A DNA stretch of 64,000 bases. It comes from Notospermus geniculatus (taxonomy: Eukaryota > Nemertea > Pilidiophora > Heteronemertea > Lineidae). Within the stretch, counting starts at the first letter, position 1. Each line of letters starts with the position of its first letter. Position numbers and translations under genes: made by a program. This document shows, piece after piece, positions 21,101 through 33,100 of this stretch. The stretch spans positions 92,181 to 156,180 of the forward strand of contig NMRB01001577.1 of NCBI GenBank assembly GCA_002633025.1, given 5' to 3'. The notes beneath the pieces were generated by a model, which was not told where the DNA came from, ran no database searches, and saw only the letters and a list, made by a program, of their open reading frames with translations.

Positions 21101-24100
21101 GAAATGTTGAATTCTTTTCTCCATCTCCTCTACAGGGTATTCGAACACTTCCGCGAGTGTATTACTCCGCGAACCGAAGAACCTCCTCGAAAAACCCGTG
21201 AATTTTGCCTGCAACTGCAGAAATAATCCTTCACTGAATCTGTTTTCTAAATAGACATCTTCCAACATGGAGGAAAGGTTATGGTAGACCACAATAAGGC
21301 TTTTTAGATCATCGAAGGTTCGATTTAGGTAAAAACCTGAATATCCACCCCGTGTGACCGCGGTTTCCAATAAAATCTTAGGCACTAAAATCCGACCTTC
21401 AGCTTTCGGGTGTCCACGTTGATCACCAACGTTGTACTGGTATTCGAAAATCGGTTCTCCGGTCGCGTAGGCGTTGAGACCATGTGTGGCATTTTCTAGT
21501 GCACTCTCAGTAAGATGACGTCTGGCATTGATGTCGATTTTGAGTAAACTGTAGATCATTGTGCGGGCTGCAGGATCGGTTGTGTTCAGAAGGGTACGGA
21601 GCTGATGTTCGTATTTGAAAATAAAATCGAAATAATTGAGCGAAACCAGCGAGAATGTCCGCTCATCCATTGCCTGAATTCCTCTGAGGAAGTTTTTCCG
21701 AACAACAAACTCCTGAAATGCATACATAAACGTTTTCCTTTTGCACACATCGTCCATATCGTCACGTATTCCTTTCAACGCTTTTATATCTCCCTTCAAC
21801 AAATCATCGAATTCCACATACAACATCTTCTCTATATCGTCAGAAGTCGTCGCTGCTGAGTTGATAATTTCATAATCAACATCATAATAGCGATTTTCAA
21901 CCTTATGCGCCGTGTCCCTCGCCTTTATGTAACGTTTTAATAAGGCCTCCGTATCCACAATTTTTAGCATAGAATCGACGTCGAAATTGGACGTCGCGCT
22001 ATAGCTGAAGTTAGGCTCATATATAGTTGTACTGCACGGTAGCCGACACTTACATATATCCTTATCCGGGTGATTGAACTCCTCTGAAATGATACCAGCA
22101 CCGAAATCAGTCCCATCAATTATGTAATTAAATTTGAGCTTGAATTCCTCTGAAATGAGACCAAAACCGGGAGATGCTCCATAAGCCACATGCAGTTAAA
22201 ACAAGCACATGCAAAAGTGGAAAGGCCTCACGATGCAACACAGTTCTCCTGAAACGATGTAGAGGACCGTCTTCTAAGTAGGCCTATCATGACAGTCACA
22301 CAGCTCGCTGTGGACTATTTCGTCCGCGCAATGCTGACCTACTTGTCAGCATTGGGCGTAATCAGTCTGTTTTGTCTGTGTGAGTGTAAAGTGAGGTCAG
22401 TTAGCAGCCCGACTCGGGAGAGGGTACAAGGACTCGTAGATTTGGCTGCTGTGGGTATGTTTTGGATAGGCTATAAGAAAGTTTGGTGAATTAAAATTTT
22501 GTGACGTTCTTTCTTATTGACGCATTTCCCTTTCTTTCAGACTTGAGGTCCTCGTCTGCAAAAAGCGTCACTGGACCTTAACACTTTCTAGGTGCATCAT
22601 CGGAGGGGACTGCGATGATGACGTTGATTTAGGCACACGTTCAAAACTCCCAGAGGTTGATATTCGAATAAACATGTAAAGAAGTAAGAGGGACTGCTCC
22701 ATGTGTACTCCGAAGCAGTGGAGGTGTGCTTATACTTGTAAAACAAGACCTCGAGGCCTGGCCGCCATCAAACCTGTTCAGACACGTGATCACAACGCGG
22801 AAGAATCAGACTGTAGTCTGCTGATTCTGATTGGCTGATTCTGACGAGATCAACCAATCACCTCTTCCGTTCTACGTAGATTTACCCCTTGCTACGCAAC
22901 AGATATAAAGTTCGAGTCAACGATTTAAAGCACAGTACTGCACAAAGACAGTCGTCGCACGAAAAGCTTCACAGTCGAGACGATAGGCCTTTTTTCACGG
23001 AGTCGGTTCGATCCGGTTAGAGACCAGAGTCCATATTCATAAACATACTTAAGTCAAAGTGTGATACTTATCTTTTGTGTTGAATAAAGGATAAGTGTCA
23101 CACTTAGACTTAAGTAGTTTTATGAATATGGGTTCAGGACCCACATTCATGAAACTACTTAAGTCAAAGTGTGATACTTATCTTTTGTGTTGAATAAAGG
23201 ATAAGTGTCACACTTAGACTTAAGTAGTTTTATGAATATGGGTCCTGTTCACTACTTTTTGTACCATGAAATGGGGAGGATTGGATAGACAGGTCGCATC
23301 ATGGCTTTTTCACGGTACAAAAAGCAAGTGAACTGGCCTCGATCCGGATTGATCGGACTCCGTGTCAACAGGGCCAATAGAGCTGATGACGTCATGCATT
23401 AGAACATTGAATGGAGAGTCACAGGACTTTGAATAGACCACTTAAAACCGAACAAAGAACCGGATTAGAGTATTTAAACTCATTTTCAGTATACATGTGT
23501 ACAATTCCAATACAGGTAGAAGTCGTGAAATGTATCTACTGAGAAGTTTTGTAATGTTTTAAAAGGAAAAAAGAGCTGAAATTAACAAAATCAATCTAAT
23601 TTACATAAATGGATACAAACTACTTAACGACTTAACATGCCAATTACGGGCTACTCAGAAGACGGTCCCTGGCATACATGGACAGCTAAAATGGAAAATC
23701 TATTGTTACAGTTATAGAATACTTAACTTCCATCCGTTCGGGATCAAATTCTGGGTGAGAATGGACCCCTGAAACGAGTGTCAGTAAAAGTCCCTCGATT
23801 TGCCTCATTTTGCTTGAATAATATCGAAACTTAGTTAAAGGGCACTGTATTCGTCCCCTATCCTGCGCTAAACGTACCCGCGTTAAGGGAGACCTCTATT
23901 GACAATGTAAAACTACCGCTTGTCAACCTCGACCCGTGGAGAGTAACTCTCGTTCCTAGGGTATCAGCCTATGCACTCTGATGTAATCTTATATTCTCCA
24001 ACATTGGGGCGAAAGACAAGATTGCGGTATTGGAGAATGATGCAATCACCGCCGGTGGCGCCGGCTGTCGAGAAAACGTGGCAATTTCGTGGCCCTTTAA

Positions 24101-27100
24101 CGGGTTTTCTATTACGAAAGAAAATTTGGATAAATTGGTTTCCATTTCGAAAGAAAACAGCTACAGCTGATTACATTGAAGCATGCACGAACATTTCAAT
24201 GTCATCTTTTTCTATTAATGCTTTTAGAAATCTGAGTGCACGTAAGTGTGTCACGCACATTTGTATACGGATATTAAGTGTCATGATACAGTTTTGCGAA
24301 AATGTAGTGACATTTGAATGCATGTATTGGTGCTGCAATCCGATGACGCCCCCAAGAAGATGCATATCGGGATAAGGAATAATGCACAAAGGCCGATCCG
24401 CTCAAATGGTGATAAAAAAGGGTCTAAACCTTTGCCAGTTTGACTGCCTCTTACTGCAAATTGAAAAAATGTTTCGCAGGAATTCGTCTTTTGTCGATCA
24501 ACGTCAGTTGGTCTGAATCCATATTTGCTCCTAAGGCTGCAATCACATAGAGCTACACGCTACACTGGCACGCCGGTGTTAACAATGGCTTCACAAAGGG
24601 CTCGCGACCGTGAAGCCATTGTTAACCGGCGTGTCCGTGTAGCTCTATGTGATTGTAGCCTTAAGCTGGATTTAGCTGCACGCGGTATGCGGATTGCGGA
24701 ACGCGTTAAGCGGAAAGTGCAATGGATTTCGCATACAACAAATCGCTTCCGCCAGGGACTCCGCGGCCCTATACCGCATTCCGCGTGTCAGCTAAATGCA
24801 GCTTTAAAGTCTTACAGACTTGTGAGTTTTCCTTTTATTCAACGACAAAACACCCCGCCATCGTTCTCTCTGAATAGCGTGAGGGAACTTTTGCAAGTAC
24901 TGCCCACTTTCCAACATTTTTTTACTTGGCATTCTCATGCATCATGCGATTATGTCATCAGACAGGATCAAGGACTATAATGTATCTTTAAAATTTCCCT
25001 CAACTGTTTTCTGATATGGATATGCACCGAGAATATATGAAATAAAAACCTATAATAGGGGTCAAGAGAACACATCACGTCATAGTTTAAAAGCAAATTT
25101 GATACAGACACTACTTAACGCTAAAGCAGTTTCACTAAGCTGCATTAGACAAGTTGAATTTTTAACCAAAAGAGAAGTTCAGTGTACACGGAATTTGTCC
25201 TCACTGTTTATTGTTAGTAATAGGAACATCGACAAAACAGGGGACACCTTATGGACAAAATGACGCTCCGACGAAAAACACCACGCACTGATCCGTTATG
25301 CTAGGAATCCACTGCTGATTTTCTGCGTTGCGACTTGCTTTGCAACCTGCCACCTGCGATTGAATACGATTGCAAGGAACTGATACCGGTCGCCGACCGA
25401 TTGCCGACTAAAATTGACCACATCTTCGCCATTGGTGGAAATCACGTCCAGCGAGTCCACTACACCGATTGAGATTGCCATCAGTACAGATGGCGCAACT
25501 GGTCCGCCTATTTGAATGATAAATCTAGGATAGCCAATCACAGACTCCTTGACCAAACGTGATAATGAGGACGCAGNCGGTCAAAATGTGCATGAAAAAC
25601 ACATTTTTCCGGACCACCTGGGGGGGCATTAGCCCCCCCCCTGCCCCCCCGCTAGCTACGCCTCTGATTAGGGGTTGAAGTTCAGCATATACTACCATGA
25701 CGATGCTGCCCCCTGTGGAGTTAACTGAGGAAATATTAGTTCCTGGTTGGCGAATGATTCAGTGGGGGCGGGATATACACGTGTATCATCAAAAATTCAT
25801 TGGACAGGTTTCTGTCTGAGTTTTTTCTAAGAAAGGCCGGGCAGGTTACAACTCTACAAGAAACCTCTGAAGTAAGGTCTAAGTACCAATTTATGCTCTT
25901 AAAAATGTTTTTTAGCCAATTACTTAAACCAACAGGATCCATTTTTAGCTTGCCTGCACAGGGAAATGATAGAAAGAAATCTCCCTTGAGCTGCCGAGAT
26001 CCCAAAATATCATTTTTATTCGATGGACATCAGTGAACTTTTCTATGCAGTTGTAATGCTTCCTAGGTATACTGGTACATTAATAATAGACACACACGAC
26101 CATGCTCGATGCAAAAATGGATTATTCGATAGGGCGTTTTTTTTATCAGATACGTTGTACGTTACATAATTCTATAAATTCTGTACCTCATCAAACCATC
26201 TAATGCGATATGCATAGAAAAGAAGCAAGAGACAGAATTGTAATTTGAAGACACCGAGAGATATTCTGAAACCAGCGTAAAAGAAGACAATAAAACAGGC
26301 ATGGAATTGTATATCAATATATACATATAGATGGCTCTCAATAAATATATTTGAAGAAGTCACCATGCGTCTGAGAAAGCACATCTTTAGGCGCCAAAAC
26401 CCAGCTTCATGCAAGAGCATGCCGATAGAGGCCGCCATCGTCGTGCAGATTGGTGCAAGATGATTGGACGATTGTATGTGGTTATATTACCTATGTCTGA
26501 TCGGAAAGTTGCGAAAAACGGAGAGAACAAATTTTATTCTGTTATTACTATTCCATTTTGACACTCCTTGTAAGATAAATAATGAAATTGATCACTCTAT
26601 TTGGATAATGTGACCGACTAAAAAATCTGGAGACAATTTCGTGTCGATTAGTTCCAGATGTAACCGCTAGGAGTAAATACTGAAATCGGGAGTGTCCGTA
26701 ATCACGTGATCATCCAAAAAGCAGCCGATGAAAAACGCGCTGATTGGTTGATCTTATTCAAATTAAGAGCAATCAATGAAATGTCAAACAATCAACGCGA
26801 TGATTGGTTGATCGCATTCAACATAAGAGCAATCAATGTTTTTTTCAACCAATCAACGCGTTTATTGAGGTTGTCCGACGACCACGTGATTAATGGACGA
26901 AAGGTGCATTTAATCCTCACGCTGGGATCGGGAAACAATCTAACTTTCGAGGAGGACAGTTTCCAGAATCTTAGCAAATTTTCGACCCCAACCGGGGTCT
27001 TCTTCAGCTGAAGAAGGCCCCAGTTGGGGTCGAAAATTTGCTAAGATTCTGGAAATTGACTTCCTCATTGACTTCATCATTTTGTGTGTCAATTTTTGTG

Positions 27101-30100
27101 CTTTCTCTTTCTTTCGAGGAGGACAGATACTATCCTAGTAGGCCCCTATATCCCATATTAATGAGTGCTTTATCCGAAATTCTGAGGTCTTAGTGGCTAC
27201 GCCGATCGAGGGACAGACACCCGTAACATAGTTTACAAGAGTCAAGAGTCTTTGAATTGACAACCAATAGATAGTATAATGATAAACATGATGATAATCT
27301 ACCTGGTCACAAAGTGGGCCTTTCCAACAGGATAAATCATCTTCTATACCGTAATAACATGTCTTAAGTCTAAGACGAAAATCTTGAATTTTTTGTTAGA
27401 AAGCAATTAATTCTAAGAATGAAAAATCTATGTATTGTCCATGATCATAGTAAACTAGATTAACTAAATTTAATTCAACCTAATCTGCTGATGATAAATA
27501 ACATTAATTAATCAATTAATCAATATTGATGACAGATAACTTATCTATGATATTAAGTAAAGTTAGCAACTTTCGGAAAGTTTGCTGACGACGAGACTGT
27601 TCGTAAGCAACAGATGAGAATTTAATTATATAGAAGCTTCAGTTTCAACTGCAGATCAGCAAAGTGCTTCCGTGTGTCTGTTAAGACTTCGATCGCTGTC
27701 TTTTGAAATGCTAATCCCTTCCCCGCCCCCTCCCTAAACTCTCGCCGCAGTTTCGAACCACTCCGAGTGTCACCCTCGCTCCGAAACTGCTTCGGTTCAC
27801 GCGATTTTCCAAAGACGGTCAATAGGCGTCACTAGTGCGCGTTAGAATTGGCGCCAAACTAGCAAGCCAATCGGTGATCCGTTTTCAGGAGCACATTGGG
27901 GCCATACTGAACGGAGCCACGGATGATCATTGCGACCTGTGCCTCAAGTTGTTTCAGCCAATCAACACATATCTTATGGCGGCGTTGGCGCGACTGTCAA
28001 TACTGGCCTTTGATTGGTCAGGCGTCATCAACCGTCGTGGCCATTCTTGGTTGCTGATACTTGGCTGATCCGCAGTTGAATATCGCACACAGTGTATGCA
28101 AAAACACTCAAAATAATGCGTACCTTTGGCCTTCAGAACACAAGTGTAGTACTGCGACAAGTTACACACAGGCGGCTCTCCTGGAAATGAATGAAATTGA
28201 CTTTCAGCACTTTTGCAGCAACACTCCACAAAAGTCACAATTTTTGAAAATCTTTTTAAAGACACTTTGACATTTTTAGCTACTCCCACGGCTAGACACA
28301 AAGGTATTGTCGCATGGACTACTGTAGTAACTACCTTCGACATTTCTCAGTGTACGAACGCCTTAAGATACGTCTGCATCTAACTCTTGAAGAAGGTATT
28401 GTCGAACGAATTATCATAGTGAGTACTTTCGACTTTTGTCATTTAAGAACACTTAAAGGGAGTTAGTCGCGGCAGTCGAATAATTTCGTGGCCCACGAAA
28501 TTCACAATTTCAAAATTACAAATTTCGTATTTTAGCACATTACATCTGTAGATGAGCCTGGGTTTGCAGTTGACCGTTCTATAAAATGCTATTCGAAGGA
28601 AGGAAAGCCAAGGCAGCTGTGGAAATATGCTCTTAGTAGTGAGTAATGTGAGTAATGTAATAGATTCAAGATGGCGCCATTTGATCGTCTATTCAGACAC
28701 CTTGACTGGCACGACCAGTTCGCTTTAAGGGGCATTGCGCGCCACAGACAATACATTTACATGTATACTAGAAATTAAGAACAATCAAACGGTGTGTAGG
28801 TGTCGCACGACCGTAGCGACGTCTCGACTCACCATTTTTCTCCGGCATGTACAACATCCGACAATCGCATTTATTCTGATAAAATTTTTTCATACATTCT
28901 AGTTTGCATCCAGTTTCTGAGTAGACGGGAAAATGCTCAAGATGATTGCTCCCTGAGCAGTTACCATGGGGACCAGGAAGATATTTCATCTGAAACGAAA
29001 AGAATGTGTTTTCAAATGTTGCTTCCTGTATATTGAATTTTTCTAGGTAATTAAAATTTATTGTGTCAATCCGCCCACAGCTTATAACTCCCTACCCAGT
29101 TGTGTACCGTGCCCCATTCGGTTTACCGGCTCTCTAAAACTGCTTCACTTAGTAGAATTCGCCGCATTTGGTCAACAGATGGCGTCAGGGCCTCGCGCGA
29201 GTTTTATAGCCTATCAGCATGCTGCTTTCAGAACTCTTTGGCCGGTTGGCAACGGATGTTCGTGTGCTACAATGGCTACTAGATCACATGATCCGCTCAG
29301 CCAATGAAAAAGTGTCACAGAGCCAGCCTAGTTACGAGTTGCTCGGCGCGCTCATTAGTCCACTCTCTCAGTGCCATCTGTTGACCAAACGCGGCGAATT
29401 TTACGAAGTGAAGCAGTTGTGGAGAATGGGTAGAACCAAAGGGGCGCGGTACACATCTGCGTCGGAAGTTCACCCACAGCTGTATACAGTTTCTAGGGGC
29501 GACTCACTCTTGATGTAGGCCTAGGCCTACTAGCGCACGACCGCGATTCTCAACATTTGTCAATACGTACCACAAGCACTTTTACTCCAATGAAAGTGTG
29601 TGTGCCTGTTGCAACTGCCTGGCCTAGCTCATAGACCAGGGGCACCTCGTCAGTATCGTAGAGAAGAACCTTTAAACCTGCTGAATCATGCGGCCCGTGC
29701 ATGTACTCATACTGTTCAACATTTACTGTGAGACGAAGGCCGTGTTCCGTCCCTAGAAAAAGAAAGAGACAACGAGTGAGACCTGTCCAGAAATTTATGC
29801 GTTTCGGCTCAAAAAAGACCAATCAAGGGCGTAGGCTGGTGTGAGCCTGGGGAGGTGCACATTTTTGCGAAAGCGGAACTCCTGCAGTTGGTGTAAAGCT
29901 GAAGAGTAAGAAAGGTGTGCTCCGGAGGGGGCTGTGGGGGTCCTCCCCCTGAAAATTTTGGAATCTGGATGCTCTGAGACATGATTTCAGCAGTATTCTT
30001 AGCCAAAATTTACACGATTAAGGTTGATTTTTTTTCTGCTTGCCCAGAGCGGAACTCTCTTACTGCTGCGGGAGGGTGCACGTGCACCCTGTGCACCCCC

Positions 30101-33100
30101 CCCCAGCCTACGCCCTTGCCAATTCATACTTTTTCACCTACCAGCAGGCGGAACGGGAAATGTTTTGTTTTGAACCACCTTACGCGAAACAAAGCATTTT
30201 CCGTTCCGCATAACTGGTTGGCGTCGAAGTAGGTATCAATGGGGATGATAGCTCGATAGAGGGCAGCACACCGAAACCCGGTCCTAATACAATGGACGCC
30301 TTTTGTGTGGGAAATTGATCAGGACCGGGATGTCAGTTACATTTCAATAGTTTTAACCACTAGTGACACCTATTGAAAAAGTCGGCTAGGGTCCCCATGT
30401 TTTTTTTACATGTGTGTGCGTGCACAATGCATTGGTTATGAATGTACAGGTTTTCCTACAGACCTTTCCAAAAAGATGGCGGTCTCACCATATGACGTCA
30501 AAAGCTTAATACCACACAATGGCCGCTGGCACGCTCAGCTGAACTGGGAGAATTAGTAGGCCACCATCTTTGTTGAAAGGTCTATACGGTACTTTCATAG
30601 CATAATCGGAGGTAAAATGCAAAACTGATCAAGTTAGTTTCACAGAGTGTCGTAAAACATGCCCTTCAACAATAGACCAGGTTTTCCTCGGGGTACATCA
30701 TTTCGGGCCACCCTGTAAGGCGTTATTCAACTATTGTCAGTGTCATCTTTTCCTTCCATATACTTCCGTTAGTCTTCCTCTCATGATATTCATAAACCAT
30801 GCCCGTGTCATTTGCTTATCCATCCAGACCGCGCACAACAGATTCATAAACATCGAATGGCAAGAAAAGGGCGGAAGAAGGAGTAATGATGGCGGGACCT
30901 GTCTATTACCTGTGTCTGATATATACAATGGATTGGCTTGGTCTCCATTGAAGGCGTAGCAGACACCATGATCTGTTAAAATCATGGTGAAGTTTAAATA
31001 TGAGCATGGATAGCCATCCCAAAAACACCTGGAAAGAGAGAAAATACAATATTTGCATTTCATTTTTCCGTCAGAGACGACGCTATAGCATTATTGGCCC
31101 TGGTAAGTACGGAGGAGGCCATCACAAGCTACTCATGTTCCTCACTTGGATGAGGTCTTTTACTTGCCCTTGCAAAGACACAAGGTATACAAGCCACCAC
31201 GGCTTAAGCCCCCGTCACATATCCACTCCGGGGCCCGTACGGCGAGTAAAAACAGACAGATTGCCCCTGATTCCCGGAGAATGAAAACCGTAGAAATGAA
31301 AATGAAAATGAAAATCGTAATCGTAATGGACCCGTACTGTCTCTAAAATCCACGCCAAGCCGCTGGGTGGGGAAAATCGTACGGGCCCGGTGGTGGATAT
31401 GTGACGGGGGCTTTACTGTCCCATGCGACGGACTGAAGAGCCGGGAATTAAATCCCACATGGCCCGGGATGGATTCGAACCCGAGACCTGCCACTTGCTA
31501 AGCGGAGGTGATAACCACTAGGCTATCAGGCTCCTCTAAATACAATATAAATACACTGATTCTCATTCTCTCTGATCTACATGTACATTTGGGATTCAGC
31601 TCAGTCTTTTCTGGTCTCTCCAACTGAAAAGTGCCTGAGGAAGACCCCGATTGGGGTCGAAAATTCGCAAGTTTCTGGAAGTTGACTTCTTGATATTTAT
31701 ACTGATTCTCCAATACATCAGTACATCACATCCTTTCCACCTGTAGTTTGCTCATAACGAGGGCTTTGAATTTTCATCAACTTTTCTATATGGCAGATGC
31801 AATTAAATTTATTGTAGGGAAACAATTGTTGTAGCGCTCATTAAATGAGCGATTTTTGTCATACCGCCGAGATTTATTTGACACGATCGGTTTTAATTTT
31901 TTTGAATCGTGAAAGTTTGGCTTTGATGTCATAACATGACGGCAATTTCCCGATTGTGAGAAGACGAAAGACATTTCACCGCATAACATCATTCTACATT
32001 TAAAGGGAGACATCCAAAAGATATTGCCCAGCGGGCAATATTTGTTTTGGTTAGCGTAGTGTCACCGTTGATTAACAGACGGCGCTGTGCGATATGGCAC
32101 AGGCCCCTGGAGAGCTATCAGTGAGTTTAGAACACGTATCTAACCAAAAAACGCTAGTTTGTAAAAAACACATCCCGAGCTCACGAATTCGTGAGCTCGG
32201 GGTATGTTTTTAGATACGCGTTGCGTTAGATACGTTTGGTTAGGTATGTGTTCTAAACTCACTGATAGCTCTCCAGGGGCCTGTGCCATAACGCAGAGCG
32301 CCGCCTGTTAATCAACGGTGACACTACGCTAACCAAAACAAAAAAACAAATAGTGCCCGCCGGGCAATATCTTTCGGATGTCTCCCTTTAATATATCAAA
32401 CCGGTGTGTGCGAAAAGCCCGGCGAGAGGTCACACCACCACATTGTAGTTAAGTAGCCCGGCGACAGTTGCGCTGTATGCACTGACTCTTCGGTCATTTC
32501 TGTATTTGCCCACATTGTTGGAGGCGCGAAAACGACGTCACTTAATGGCTGCGCCATCTGTCGCCGTGCGAAGAACTAACGAAAACACGGGGATTTCGAA
32601 AAGCACGGCGAGATTGCCCTGTTTGCAAAACCCGTGTTTTTCAGACACGGGTTTCTTGAAGCCAGGCAATTCATAGATGTGACCGCAAAAAACCCGGGGA
32701 TTTTATGTGGTGTAACCACGGCTTTTGTTAGGGGATTTAAAGGGACAATGAACCAAATCGATACACACCTGACTATCATATCTTCTTTTAGATGAGCCGT
32801 CGGGAGAAACAGCTCCTCAAATGTCACCTGAGAATAGTTATTTTTTGTCAAGTTGTGTAGCTTTTCGTCTGGCTCCAACTCGTTGTAAATATCTTCTAAA
32901 AGCGCCAGGTGGCCTAACTTGGCCGCCTCTGTTATCCTGAAACAAAAGGTAAAACGAGATCAGTGTCTTCAAAGAAATCGATTGTGCCGTAGTCTCGCAC
33001 CACCAGCCTCTGATCTCGCTCCGCTACCAACCTCGGTTGTCTGGCTGCGCGAGACTATCCGAGGGTCTGGCTGCGCGAGACTAATTGTGCCGGTGTGACA

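Larger units (their letters stand above)
22150..28123. other. Intron 6 of the channel gene (about 6 kb), filled with repeats
   Basis: This is the longest intron. It holds the nested foldbacks at 22986-23374, a TTAA MITE at 23839-24096, two adjacent MITEs at 24534-24803, the GATTGGTTGATC foldback at 26698-26895 and a palindrome at 26965-27053. A C-rich transposon-like end lies around 25600-25665, ending in GCTAGCTACGCCTCTG. An N is at 25577. No additional channel exon was found between exons 6 and 7, and the phases match without one. Confidence 0.7.

Noticed and set aside
31471-31535. tRNA gene on the minus strand
   Set aside because: Only the promoter boxes and a tRNA-like head are recognisable, and acceptor-stem pairing is not evident. 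It is a SINE head.
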